Under the pieces are notes generated by a model. It made no database searches. It was not told the origin of the DNA and saw only the letters and a program-made list of their open reading frames with translations. A stretch of 64,000 bases of DNA from Sciurus carolinensis (taxonomy: Eukaryota > Chordata > Mammalia > Rodentia > Sciuridae), in contig NC_062224.1 of NCBI RefSeq assembly GCF_902686445.1, positions 51,335,156 to 51,399,155 of the forward strand, written 5' to 3'. Both the position numbers and the translations under genes were made by a program. Shown in pieces: positions 24,143 to 37,188 of this stretch (the first letter of the stretch is position 1; every line of letters starts with the position of its first letter).

Positions 24143-25955
24143 TTGCGTCTGGCACAAACATCCACAACTCACAACTCAGACCTGCCAACTTGGGGACAAG
24201 TGAAACGCCTGACTGCCACTGCTGAACACATGGTGAACAGCTCTGGAAAATCTAAAACCCCAGAGGCTTTGTTTTTTGCATTGATTGCTCTCATTTCAAC
24301 TCAGGTACTGCCTATTCATGCTTATGATAATGAAGGGAAAGCTTACTGGACCTATTTTCCAAATCCTCCCTATTGAATCCAACTACTTGGAGCAGATGTA
24401 ATATTAAAGTATTTACTAATGAGCCTCAATTACTTGGAGGAATTTCAGATTCTTCAATACCACATAAAATAGCATTTACAATTACATTTCATGGAATTAC
24501 TAAAGAGACACCAATGTGCTTTAATACAGATAATGTACATGTGCCATTGGGATGTCTCCCTTTAGGTTACAGGACTTACATTACTGATTCTTCAGGAGAA
24601 GAAGACAACAAAAGAGATATATGGTCCCTAGAGATAACCTCACTTGGATATGCTAATTATAATGATGCAAATATTTTAGTGGCTTTACCGCCTCCTTTTA
24701 AACTGTGTGAGGATTCTAACAGTCATAAAGACAGTTCATGGAATCTACTCAATTTAGAGACAGATTTCCCAAAATGGTTTGAATGTGGTTTTCATCATAC
24801 TGCACTACAGTTTAAGTCACAAGGCTCTGCTACTACTATTACAGATTATTCTGTGTCTTCTCCTGATTTTGATTATAAACTTTGATTAAAGACAAGACAG
24901 AATAAAATGGTTCATTTTAATTTTAACCCTTTTCTTACCAATAAGTCTATTCATAGATGGTTTACTCCTGGATGGGTAACACCCATCTATCGGAGTGACC
25001 TTATAAATGGTAAATTCTCTTACTTTCCTGACTTGTATAAACTATTAGCAGCTACTAATATAGTATTATTAGAAAGATCTAAGTTAAGTAAACCTAATGA
25101 CTTTACAGTACGTGCTTGTATAAATGCTCCTCATGCTATTCTTATGTCTACCATAAATAATTTCAATATCACTAAAAATAAGGAAGTTTAAAACATTTAT
25201 TGCCATGATTGTGTTCTTACTAACTGTATTAATTCAACCATGTCTAAAGATTTAAGGGTGTTTTTAATTGTACATCAGCCTAATTATGCTATATTGCCAG
25301 TCAATCTTACAGAATCTTGGTATGATGACCCAGGTGTTGAAATTTTAAAAACAGTTAATGAACTTTTAAGACCAAAAAGATTTGTTGCAGCTTTGATCCT
25401 AGGAATAACAGCTTTAATCAGTATAATCACTTCTTCAGCTCTCTTGACCACAGTGTTGTACAGGAAATTCATACTGCTTCACAGGTAAATGATTTATCTC
25501 ATAACGTCTCTGTGGCTTTAGCAGCACAAGAACAAATTGATAAAAAATTAGAAACAAGAATTAATGCTCTTGAAGAAGCTTTTCTCTTTATGGGAAATGA
25601 GATTCAAAATATTCAAACTAGAATGACCACTAGATGTCATGCTAACTTCAAATGGATTTGTATTACTCCCTTAAAGGTTGATAATAATACTAATTGGGAA
25701 AAAGTTAAAACTCACCTTAGAGGAGTTTGGAATAATACTAATATAGCACCAGATATCAATGCTTTACAACTACAAATAAAAATGTTGAGTCAGGCTCATC
25801 TCTCGGTTGTTGCAGCAGATAATTTGATCTCCCAAATGTTTCATAATATAAAAACAACTATATTTAATAGTACATTCCTAAATACAATATTACAATATGG
25901 CTTGATTGGAGTATGTATTTTAATTTTAATTCTTTGTCTTTCAGTCATCCTCTGA
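24143..25955 (+). pseudogene. Betaretrovirus/HML-like env, frameshifts and stops
   Basis: The leader frame (24,143-24,376) has an [10 protein letters not shown] motif and a hydrophobic signal segment (FFALIALIS), overlapping the end of pol. A frame change occurs near 24,373. The surface subunit then runs with in-frame stops at 24,883 and 25,189, and N-glycosylation sites are present. A furin-type RPKR site (near 25,369-25,380) precedes a hydrophobic fusion peptide (FVAALILGITALISI). A second frameshift lies near 25,450-25,500. The TM subunit (25,512-25,955) has a heptad-rich segment, glycosylation sites and a C-terminal anchor (YGLIGVCILILILCLSVIL). There are at least four inactivating lesions. 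Whether it is close to the squirrel syncytin-Mar1 cannot be decided by eye. Confidence 0.87.
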
Positions 25956-26011
25956 GTACTCCTCAGACTAGTCAAAAAAATCAAAATTCAAAAAGGCCTT
26001 TTCACTTTACA

Positions 26012-26029
26012 AAATAAAAAAGGGGGAGC
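26012..26029 (+). promoter_or_regulatory. Polypurine tract
   Basis: AAATAAAAAAGGGGGAGC directly precedes the TG of the 3' LTR. It is the plus-strand primer site expected at this position. Confidence 0.9.
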
Positions 26030-26960
26030 TGCAGGGGCATCTGGAATTCCATCCAGTGATTGACAAAGATCCTCTGGAGGATGATTGCAAAGGCTCATCC
26101 TAAAAGGAATTGTTGAATCTTTTGCTCCGGAGCATGGTGTTTTCTCTGCTGTGTTTTTCTGATAATATATTACTCATTTCAATCTGAACGGATTGCTTAA
26201 GGGGACGAGGGGAATACAACAAAAATTCCAGAAAATATTACCTACAATCTGAAAAACAATGAGTCTTTACCACTAACAAATTTAAAAATAATTTTGCAAC
26301 CATGCAATGAGTCCCTGAAAGCATCTGGAGAAAATAGTTATAGATCTGCCTTTGTCTCCAACAGGCTGGTTAAATTTTAATGATGTTTTTTTTGTGTGTG
26401 TGGTGGTGAGGTAAGAGAATAAGGTTCCACAACATTCCTTCCTTCCTACAAAGAATATGTCACCCCTATAATAAATGTTGGTACACAATAACCATTGGGA
26501 CTGCTGCCCTCCTGTAACCCTTAACTCAGCAATTTAGATATTAACCAGATGGACCTAGTAGAGATGGTCACATGAGATTACTTGTCTATAGCTTTAACCA
26601 CGAGAATAATAAGAATAGTCTTAGGTCACATAGAGTTTAGATATTAAGGAAATAAACATTGTATTAGCTTATTGACATAGTTAGATATTCTTAAAACAAT
26701 TGTGATTAGGTAAGGATAATCTGTAAGGTTGCTGTTTTCTGCCTATGCTTTGGAATCTTCTTTAATGTTAACCACAAGACTGCCATTATAGCCTGAAGAA
26801 AAATGTATATAAATGCAGCCTTCCTCAGAATAATGTGGAATTGATTGCACCAGAACTAGAGTCTGTGTCTTTCATTCTGCATCCATTGCCGACGCTGTCT
26901 CCCCGCGCCCTGTTTACCTATGTGGAACCCATGGACTCCTGCTAGGGCTGGACCCCAGCA
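26030..26960 (+). repeat. 3' LTR of the class II provirus
   Basis: It begins TGCAGGGGCATCTGG and ends ACCCCAGCA. It keeps the segment of about 37 bases missing from the 5' LTR. The TATA element is retained, but the polyadenylation hexamer is AATAAT (26,829-26,834) where the 5' LTR has AATAAA. Confidence 0.95.
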
Positions 26961-26966
26961 GACTTT
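26961..26966. repeat. Target-site duplication, right copy (GACTTT)
   Basis: Exact copy of 19,980-19,985. Confidence 0.95.
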
Positions 26967-28999
26967 TGTTTATCTTAATTGCTATATTTTTGAGCTCACA
27001 ATTTTGATCCTAAATACCTAGGTTAATGATATTTTTGATCAGTTCTTTTTATCCAACTCTAGAGTTATTTTTGAACATCTATTACATTGCAATGGAGATA
27101 AACATTACAAGACCTTTGATTTTGTGTTAAATATAAACACACATTAAATTAAAAAATTAAAAAATGGATCCAAATACTTTAAATTCATGTGATTTAAAGA
27201 GGTTCAATTTAAATTGGGTAAACTAATAGAAGTAAAATGTCTTTAAAATTAACTCACAAGTCTCTAGTTGGTCAAACTAATAAAATTTTGATGTTTATAA
27301 AATGTCTACATCAATTTTTCTAGAACTTTTCTTCAACAGGAAAGAGACTGCAAATACTGTTAGTAAACTTGTCTGATATCTTTGTTTTTCTACAATAAGA
27401 TGAGTGAATTAACATTGATATGTATGGGATTTCTCAAACATGTTTGTTGAAGGCATCTGATTAATTTACAAAGTGATTCCATTGAGTAACATATTTAAAC
27501 ATTATTCTTTGTATATTAAATGTGTTCATATTTTCCAGGTATAAAAGCTCTCTCAGACTTTGTTTATTTCATGTTTTAGATATAATGTTAAATTGTGTTA
27601 AGTAGTGTTCATATAGACTCAGGAGTCAATATATGTAAAATTCTTAATATGACATTTAAGAAAGAGTGTAATGCACAGTAGAACAATGGGATAGCAGTGA
27701 CTGAGATTGGGACTCTGACCTCATGACTGTGGCATGCCTGGTGCCTGGGAGTGTTCCTGCGCAGGGGCACAAGATGCCTAACTGCTGTGGCAGTACCCTT
27801 GCTGGGGGGCTCTATACAGGAGTCCTACCAGCTCTGACATTGATCTCAGGCACACAGCTCTTGGGAAGAAAGGAATTATTTTGCTAGATAACCAGTGTTT
27901 CATCAGCTCCCTTCTCTGGTTCCTGTCCACCTTACAGTAACTTTGGACAGTGGACTTCCTTGAGAACTACACAGAATTCATAACATTGAACTTTTCACTT
28001 GTGAAAAAAAATTACATAGATGTCCTAGTCTGTAACTTTCCTGAAAACAAAGAATAATGCTTACATACATATATAAAAATTGCTGACATAACTCTAGATC
28101 TGCATTTCCATCAGAGAAAAGAGCTCCATCTGATCTCAGTTTAATCTTCAAAAATCTGTATTTATAAACCTTTATTTTCTAATACTCCTTTGCCCCTCAC
28201 TGAACTTGAGAATTTTGTCATGCTGGTCATGGCAAAAGAGGAAAAAATTAGCTTCAGGATTAGAACATTTTACCTAAGATTTGTGAAGAACCCTGCCTTA
28301 CCTCAGATAAGACTCTGCCTCACCCTGATACAAGTTAGAATGACTCCAAAGTAAGTCAGACTTTAACTCATTTAAAGTTGTGCTCAAAAGTTTGATGATT
28401 GTTTTAAAGATTACCGTGATCTCAAACAGGGGATATAGTGAATAACTCAGCCAAAATTCAAGATAGCTATTGCACAAACTGAATGTTTTACTCTTGGTGA
28501 TTCCATTTTGTATTTTCCTTGTAAACTCTAACTTTTGCCTAATTAACATTTTGCTGAAGTACTGCTTCATGAGAAAACACCATAAATTAACTTGAAATCA
28601 TATAGGACAGATAATGTAGACTCCAATTAGATAAAAGGGGGTAAATAACTGTACAGTTATAGACATCTTAAGATGTACACTTGTGTTAGCCCACTAAAAT
28701 AAAGATTGTAAGCTACAAAAGAGATTCTTAGGCAAATGTGCCTGATAACTATTAAGAGAAACTGCCAGAGTCAGAAATTTTTAGTCAGATTAAAGCCTAC
28801 AGACACAGGTAGACTTAATCTATAGAGATCTCTTCTAAATGTTGTGTTTACATTCTTGATAACCTGGACAATGTTAAAGTTCCCAAATAAAGGCCTTGTC
28901 TTCTCCAGCCTTTGGTAGGCCTTGTTATGGGAACAACTTCTCAGTTCTTCCACCTCCTATTGAGGATAATCATTGGCATGTTCCAGATTCTGCAACATT
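26967..28999. other. Mostly unrecognised sequence
   Basis: AT-rich apart from a GC-richer stretch at about 27,690-27,990 that I cannot identify. It could be an old LTR fragment. No coding or RNA feature was recognised. Confidence 0.45.
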
Positions 29000-29873
29000 T
29001 ATCTTGTACTAATCTCATTTCAGTACTCATGTCTTTTTGTTCTTCTCTCATAGAAATATGCACCCCCAGATGCCTTTACAAACTGCTCTTCCCCAACCAG
29101 ATTTCTACCATGGATCCTTTGGTTGACCTGATTTCTAAAAAGGGAACTTCAACCTGCTTGCCCCACACTGCCCACTTCCAGTTCAAAGAAGTCAGAGTGG
29201 TCATCACCCTTCTTTCCCAAAGCAGTAAAGCAGTTCCTAAAATTAGAGAGGGGAATGAAGCCAGAACTGGGGACAGGCAGAAAATGCAGAAATATGGGAT
29301 CATTCAAATTGAGGAAATGAAGTCCATGAAAGCCATATGCCTCTGGAAGTCTAGAAGTTGAAGACTACCCCTGGGAGAATGGACTATTTGCATCTCACCT
29401 GTAAAACCAGGCCTAGTCTTGTAGGCAGGAAGGATAGAAATGGTGGGAAAGAACTGAGGAACAAAAGATTTTCTTATAAAAACAGAGACAGGGAATGTAA
29501 TATAAAACTGCTCCCCTGTCCCTTATGCTGCAGCCATTTCTCCACCTACCAACTACTTGTCAGTCTGTGAACATCCTAGCTAGCTATTGGTTCATCAGTC
29601 AGCTTGCAAGTGTCCTTCTCCATTATTGGTCCCCTGTTGGTCTGGTGGAATTCAACTGCATAAGGATACCTTCCCCACCATCTTTTCTCATGCTTTCTCT
29701 CTCCTATTCACTTTCTTTCTGTCTCCTCCTGGTTTTTTACACTCTCTCTTGCATGTGCCCTTTCTCTTTTCCTTTCATTTTCTCTCTTACCCTGCAGGGA
29801 GACACTCTGATTGCTTAATAAACCCTCTTATGTCAATTTTCATGTCCAGCATGGTTTTCATAGGTTTCTTACA
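29000..29873 (+). repeat. Solitary class I-like LTR (left boundary uncertain)
   Basis: The right end resembles an LTR: a TATA-like CTTATAAAAAC near 29,473-29,483, AATAAA near 29,816, then an end 'catgtccagc...gtttcttaca'. That ending matches the sequence just before the tRNA-His primer site at 18,656, so it belongs to the same ERV family as the remnant at 18.6 kb. A core at about 29,260-29,430 ('gaagccagaactggggacag', 'aaaaccaggcctagtc') is shared with 54,910-55,230. No primer site or internal region follows. The left end is a guess. Confidence 0.6.
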
Positions 29874-30587
29874 GACATTATATTATTTTAAGGACTATGC
29901 CTTTACCCTTTTGAGTTGTTTTCTCAATTTTAATTCGTATTGTTTAATTTGAAGCATCTATCATTTGTGTCAACAGTGTCATGAGAATAAGTATAATAAA
30001 TATTACAATATTTTGTTTTCTTAGTAATAGTTCATTTATTAAAGAAAGCAGTTTAAACAGACATATCATCTATATTACTAAAGCTTAGAGTTTGATTATA
30101 AAATTCCAGTATGTCAACCAAACACAGGCACTTATTCCCTTAAAAAACAATGGGATCTGGGTTAATAACTTTAAATATGGCATTGGACTTGGTGGCTTTA
30201 TGTAAAGTCTCAGGTATCAGAGAGAATAGGGCTTCATACCCTGGCAAATTACTGGTTACAAAAATAACTCAATCATCTTTTAACATCTACCTCCTGGAGA
30301 GTTTAATTTTAGCAATTCCTACTCAGTTTCAAAAGCTGTGATTCAAAAAGGGGTAATGCACTCTAGTGCTCTGAAAAAGCAATTTCTATAAGGCTAATGG
30401 TAGAGGTATTTTGTGTATTGTGATGAAAAGGGAGATGTGGAACACATCTGGATTTTCTGGGGTTACCAAAAATAACCTAAAGTACTGAAGACTCAAGAAT
30501 TACGTTCAATTTACTTGTAGATGAAAACTGACATCTTAATACCAAAAATAAGCCAAGGCAGCTTGTGATGAATGGCAGGAATGCCTC
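29874..30587. other. Intergenic sequence, nothing recognised
   Basis: AT-rich unique sequence. No supported feature. Confidence 0.5.
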
Positions 30588-30783
30588 TGGTAGTTTTTTG
30601 AAGGGGTACAGTAGGGATTGAACTCAAGAGCACTCTAAATCAGAGCTATGCCCCAAACTCTTTTGTATTTTAATTCTGAGACAGGGTCTCATTAAATTGC
30701 TCAGGTTGGCCTCAAGTTTGTAATCTGCCTACCTCAGTTTCCCAAGCAGCTGGTTTGTGGGTTTGCACCACCCTGCCTGGCCT
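30588..30783 (-). repeat. B1-ID composite SINE
   Basis: On the minus strand a B1 half ('ccaggcagggtggtgcaaac', 'aatgagaccctgtctcag') is followed by an ID half ('ggggcatagctctgattt', 'ttgagttcaatccctac'). Diverged dimer. Confidence 0.82.
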
Positions 30784-32074
30784 GAATAAATTGTAAGCTG
30801 TGAAGTTTTCAGACTTCACATTTTATTTGTTTTGAAAACTCTGAAGTTACTACTTTAATGTACTTCTGTTGGGTTGCTTTGGGGTTTCAGTGGTGAACAC
30901 AGCTACATTTCAGTATATTTCTGTTAAATTTTACATTTGGAAAACAGTAAATGTGATTTTAACAAACAATAAAATATTTTCCAACTATTTAGACCTGACT
31001 TAAAAGGCTTCTCAATCCTCTGTCAAATTATGATAATTAAAGACTATTTACTTTCCAAATTAGTGCTAATATAAAAGCAGAAAGAACCAGAATTTTAAAA
31101 ACTGAGATCTACAAATAGCTTCACAACACCTTGCAAAGGAAAATATAAACTATGATGAAAACAATTCTCATGAAATGTTTATGAAAATATTTTTAAAGCC
31201 TTTTTCTAAATTTCTTAGAAATGTGCTAGCCATATATTCAGACCTCTCTTTCAATAACAGAACCTGGCTTCCCTTTATATTTACCAAATTTACTATTAAA
31301 AAATGTAAGTTTGAAGTTACTAATTTACCATCTACAGAATTATAAAGGTCTCAAACACACAAGATGAGACAGTCTATTTTCAAAATAGGTTTCTATAAAC
31401 TGTTGAACTTTGTACAAATAAAATCTTTGAAAATGTAAAATATACCACTCAGAACAATGAAGTCCATAAGAATACAAGTATGTCAATTACTTTTATTTAT
31501 CTAATAACTTCAGGGTTTCTTCTGTATCTGATTATTATAGCAAACTTCTTTAGCATTATTTGAATTCTTAGATGTACTGCAAAAACACAATTATATTACT
31601 ATTCCATCTGACATTACAGATAGTTACTTCAAACAAAGAAATCACAATACCTACATGTTTCTGGCCTTACTTATAGCCCTTATTCATAATCCATAACCCT
31701 GAAATGTCACTGTTATTATATAATTTAATATGATTATAAATATTCCAGGACAGTTTACCATTTAAAGGTGACCTTTTGCAGAATGTATGGATCATTTGGA
31801 TTTTTTCAGAAAGTAAAATATACCTGTAGATGTATTCTACACATGCTGGAAAATCAGTTATAATGTGAAATAAAATATCAAAAATATTTTAGAAGACTTT
31901 TAAAATAAAGCAGTTTTACAAAAAGGTATGATCTCATCCCAGGAAAGCTATAGTATAATAAACAGCAGTTGAGTAAATAAGCCAATTAGAGCCTCTGTGA
32001 TTAATTTATATATAGTTCAAGGTAGGCTTTCTTCTGCTATATTGCTAATCAGTTGCCTCAAACATTATTTATCT
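30784..32074. other. AT-rich sequence, nothing recognised
   Basis: No supported feature. Confidence 0.5.
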
Positions 32075-32275
32075 ATTTATTTATTTGTTTTGGTACCAGG
32101 GATTGAACCTGAGTCACATCCCTAGCCCCTCTGTTTTTCTTTAATTTTTATTTTGAGGCAGGGTCTAGCTAAGTTGCTTAGGTACTCACTAAGTTGCTGA
32201 GGCTGGCTTTGAACATGCCATCCTGCCTTGGCATCCTGAGCCACTGGGAAAGAAGGCATTTACCACTATGTCTGA
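32075..32275 (-). repeat. B1-ID composite SINE
   Basis: On the minus strand a diverged B1 half ends in 'agaccctgcctcaaaa', an A-rich linker follows, then an ID half with 'aggggctagggatgtgact' and 'ggttcaatccctggtacc'. An AAAT-type tail lies at about 32,062-32,090. A short 'aagttgct' segment is duplicated internally. Confidence 0.83.
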
Positions 32276-35200
32276 ATCAAACCAATTTTGAATAATTCAC
32301 TTTTTAAATAAAATGGTATCATGACATGTTTTTATATAGTTCATTTATTTCTTATATTTAATATATGCAGCTAATTTACAGCTACCATGCTTCCCATGTA
32401 CCAATATGTAAAATTTCCTTTTCAGATATTTATCTATGTCAGTACTTTTAATGACTTCATAGTATTTCAATATACATTAAGAATATTAATTTCTTTCTAC
32501 TGAATATGTTAGTTTTAGAAATAATTTTAATGGTCTAATTATATATTCCAGTCACTTATTATTTCTCTCTGCTTTATTTTTTATAATTACTATTATAGAG
32601 CTTTGGTTTTAAAACAGTCTAAATAAATACACTTTCTCTGATAGCTGTACTGGGTGTGCCTTCTTCGTGTTCCAAACAGATTACTTTTAAAACCAGCAAA
32701 TTCTCTGTCAGTTTACTTCTTCTTTATAAACTGTTGAATATGTACCCTATAAAACATATTTTGGAAGAACAATAAAGAACAATAAAGAGCACTAACTGAA
32801 TTTCTAATTTCTAAGCATGCTGAATTGCATCTTGCAAAGAAAACTCCACAAAGTCCAGTATTAGATTTTCTTATGGCAAACATGACTTTCAGTTACATAC
32901 ACATAGCTTCCATGCTTTTATAAGACTAAATAGTGCCTCAAAGGTATAAAGCAGGAATTTAATTTACTTTTTGTGCTTTATTTCAAATTAAGATTTGGAT
33001 CAATAGTACTAAAATCAAAGGTGCTTTCCCTGTAATGGTATATGAATACTGAAGACACTAAGCACATTAAATGAAAGAATAATTATACTGTTAAAACAAA
33101 AACATTGTTTTCAGGTTTCCAAACTTTTCAAAATATTTATGCATTAATTCTTTTAAAAAGAAAAGAAGCTTTCCTATCAGCTGCCTGTTACTTTCTTCCT
33201 GCTATTTATTATTTATTACTTCTAACCTTTTTATTTCTTACTATTTATTTAATATTTTTTACTTATTATTTGCTTGCAATTTATTACTGTGGAAGATGGA
33301 ATGTTTCAAAATTAATAGCATTACAGGTAGTGACAAGTTCAAGAAGAAGCCACATTTTAAGAATTACTTACCCTTCAATGAAATGTTTTTATTTCTAAAG
33401 TTATTTTTCAGAAATTTTATCTCATGCAATTTCCCATGACAGCACAGACAGAAGACTGCTAGGAGGCTAAAAAAACAGATGCCTGTTATGTTACCAAGAA
33501 AGCAAAATATTTTGTGTTTTAATAAAAGATTTTAAGCCTTTAAAATATACTCATTTCCTCTCAAACTAATAGAATACTTTAAAGAATTGAAAGTTTCAAT
33601 CCTCCTAATTTTGTTACCTTTTCAGAGCAAGATATAATTGTTTAGACAATCATGTTCACAATTTTGTATGGTTAACAAAACCATACACTTAGATGATGAA
33701 CAAGAGAGTCTTACATTTTTTAAAAAAGAATTTACTTACCTTTCCAAACTTCCAATTTTATGTAGGTTTCCATTTTCCCAAGCCCAATTTCTGACTGCAA
33801 GTAAAACTATGATAAATTCAGTATTTATTCTTAAAACTTTATCTCTTCCTCAACTTCTAAAACTCTCCAATTCTACAGTGTTTAAGAATAGAAAGAGTTG
33901 GTTATAGTCAAATTGTTGAACATTGATCAAGTTTTAAAATATACTTGATATTGGAATACTGAAAGGGTCAAAAGCATCAGTATTTGTAATTGAAATAGTC
34001 AACCTACCTTACATATGCATTGGATAATGGTCTGCAGTGAATGCCTTGTTTTATTTCAAGACCCCAAATTTTAAACTACCACAGACTTAGATTTTAAGAT
34101 AAGAAAGAATTTGTAAAAATTACTATTTGATTTTCCTTTTAACTAAATCATAAAATAATTTTCTGACTGGTCTTTGAATTTCTATGGAGATTTGAAACCA
34201 AAAAGATGCTACTTGTTTTCAGGTCCTTCAATCAAAATACAATTAAAAAGAAAATCAATTTACATTCTACTATAGATCAGGAAACATGCAAACACAAAAC
34301 CAGTAATGTAAGTCTTATTCTTTCCTCCTTAAAAGCTTTAAAATTGAGTTCCCAAACCCTTCCTTTTTAACCTTAAACTCACTGCTTATTTTGCATTGAG
34401 TCAAAAAATAGAGTATGTGAAATATATCAAAATATGCCACAGAAACCCAATATATACAATGTATATTTTAAAAGAAAATTTTTAAAATTAAGCAACCTTA
34501 ACACCAAAGTTTTGAAAAAATCAGTACAAACAGGTGGAAAATAGAAACTGAGAGAACAAAATTTTAAAAAATAGTAAACAGAAGAATAAGAATTTTCTTA
34601 AAAATATTTTCTAGAATCCATTTGCAATAGTAGAAGATACAATAATAATCTAAAAATGATTTACTTTTTGCATAGATTATGCTAATGTCTTTAAATAAAA
34701 AAGCTAGTTAAAGGATATAATGCAGAACTTCAGTTTTCATAGGTATATAAATCATATTAAATTCTTAAAATATTGCATTGTACTCTAATCCTAGAGAATC
34801 AAATATACATTTTTCTGGAGTTGTCAAATAAAATAAAACTGATACTTGGTGATTAGACTTGGTATCACTTACCACTTTAGACAAAACAATAAATTTTCCA
34901 AACTTGAATGATCAAAAGTAAAAAAAGTCCTGCAAAGAAATTGTTTTTATCCTTTTGCTACAATGATATACACAAAGTCAAAATGATATAGAAAACTTCA
35001 GGTCCAACTAAGAAGTTCTTAATTCAATTTTGATAAATTAAAACTCTACTCATAGATAGTATATTACTATATGACTGAAGAAGTGCTTCTTTTTGGTTTT
35101 TATGTTACCTTTTCTCTTCATATATATGTTTTTCATGAAAAACATTAAATTAGAGAAATGGAGTTTTAGAATCATCATATACTACCTACCCAGGTACTGT

Positions 35201-36792
35201 CTTGTATGTAACTAAGTATTTAATAAGTTCTTGTTTTCTACTACCAATAGTTGTGCAGAATAATGAAGCAAAACTACAAGATACAACACTATCCAGAAAC
35301 AAATAAAGATGTTTTTACCTCATTATGGATAATTAGGTCAACAGCCCACTCTTTGGTACATGACAGTCTGATTCCAATAATTTTGCACTTTATATAAAAA
35401 GTGATGTTTACAAGGTTAACAAAACTATGGCAAAATGACATTATTTCCTTATACCTATCTGTGGAAATCAGATGTTTAAATTTACAAACATGGAACTACT
35501 GCAAATTCAACTTGAATTTTAAGTTTTGGGTCATCTTTTACTGAGAGAAAATAACACTACTTTGAAAGCAAATGTAAGCCAATATGAAAAAAACAATGAA
35601 TATCCATGAAAAAGTTATATAAAGTCATTGTCTATAATGATGAGAGTACATGAGAAGACATGGCTGTGATCTAGAAACCTTTTCTTCAGTAGTAGGGAAA
35701 TTTTCTTACTCATGTGTGTATGTTTAGTGAATATGAGAATGTCCTTAACATGAAGTACACATTGGTCTACTGTTGATCTTGACAAAATCAATGGAGTTTG
35801 CTTTAAAGATTATGCAAGTGAAACAAAAATAGATTATATAAGTGTACTGACTATAAATTAATCATTTTAAAGTTGAAAAGTTACTATACAGTGTAAGCAA
35901 TGACTTTTAAAACTATACATGAAAAATGTAAGACTACAAGAACCACTCTTCAGAGAATAAAATTTAATGACATTAGAATATGCTAAAAAATCTGTTTTTA
36001 TTTTTAAAGAGTAACAGGTTAGTAATAATTAACTGTGTATTTCAGCTAGTGGAGGGGATGTTCCCAACAGAAAGAAATAATGAATATTTAAGGTGCTAGG
36101 TATGCCAGTTACACTCATCTGTTCAGCACACATATATAAATGTATTGAAATGTTAGTATATCCAACAAATAAATAAAATTATGTGCCAATTAAAAATGAA
36201 ATTATATATAAAGAAAAACAATTATCATACTGTAATTATGAAGTTAAATTTGAATAATAAGTGTCTAATATAAACAGCACCACTGAATTCCACCCATGCA
36301 AGAAAGTGGAGAATTCAAACAAAAGGCAGTTACATTAGTGAACTATCAGATCCTAATGCAAAGAGTAAAGCATACTGCAATACCCATTTTAATAATTTCC
36401 AACCTTAAGAATTTAATGATCACACCTGAATAATAATTACCATAATTAATGAATTTTTAAATGGAATTTTTAGAAAAATTTGCTTGCATTTATATCTGTT
36501 GAACACTAGATTAGCAATAGATGTAATCACTAGCTTATTTACATGCTCTCCAGTGGAAATTATTCAGAGAACAGAAGTCAAAACTCATTTATTTAACACC
36601 TAAAAGCACAATGTTAGGGGCTGAGCATACAATGAAGAAGGCAGACATGATCCCTCCTCTCATGAGTTCAAAATCTAAAATGAGTTGCACCTTATTTTGA
36701 ATATTTTGAAAATTTAAAAGTTGTGTAAAAATAGAAATAATAACTAAAAATAACAAAGACCTTTATATTTAAATGTAATATAAAAACTACCT
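32276..36792. other. AT-rich sequence, nothing recognised
   Basis: About 4.5 kb of AT-rich sequence. The open frames at 33,105-33,398 and 33,638-33,907 show no recognisable domain, and AT-rich low-complexity translation is a sufficient explanation. No repeat could be named. Confidence 0.5.
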
Positions 36793-37017
36793 TTTTAAAA
36801 TTCATTTTTATTGTAAACAAATGGGATATATCTTTTTTCTCTGTTTGTACAAGAAGTAGAGACATACCGTTTGTGTATACATACATTTACTTAGGGTAAT
36901 AATTTTTGATTGGTCCTGTTATATTTTTCTTCCCCCACACCCCTCCCTCCCCTCTTATCCCTCATTACAGTCCCTCCTTACTCCATTCTTGCCCCCATCC
37001 CACTACCTTTATGTGTC

Positions 37018-37144
37018 ATCATTCGTTTATCAGCAATATCATTCATCCTTTGGTTTTTTGAGATTGGTTTATCTCACTTAGCACAATATTCTCCAATTTT
37101 ATCCATTTGACTGCAAATGCCATAATATGGCTGAGTAACATTCA

Positions 37145-37188
<44 letters not shown>

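Larger units (their letters stand above)
19986..26960 (+). mobile_element. Class II (betaretrovirus/HML-like) endogenous provirus, defective
   Basis: About 6.98 kb, LTR to LTR. The order is 5' LTR, tRNA-Lys-type primer-binding site, 5' gag, a large deletion removing most of gag, all of protease and the start of RT, then RT, RNase H, integrase, env, polypurine tract and 3' LTR. By eye the LTRs differ at roughly 30-35 positions in about 880 aligned bases (near 4%), plus an indel of about 37 bases. That means an insertion some millions of years old. Gag, pol and env are all broken. Class assignment rests on the 6-bp duplication, the primer site, the MA N-terminus and the env layout. Confidence 0.95.

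Noticed and set aside
24143..25955. Class II env as a captured syncytin-like host gene
   Set aside because: At least two frameshifts and two in-frame stops break it. Only the TM part is open, so no functional protein is possible from this copy.
33105..33907. Possible exons in the AT-rich region
   Set aside because: Frames of 60-100 codons are expected by chance here. There is no domain, splice pattern or codon bias in support.
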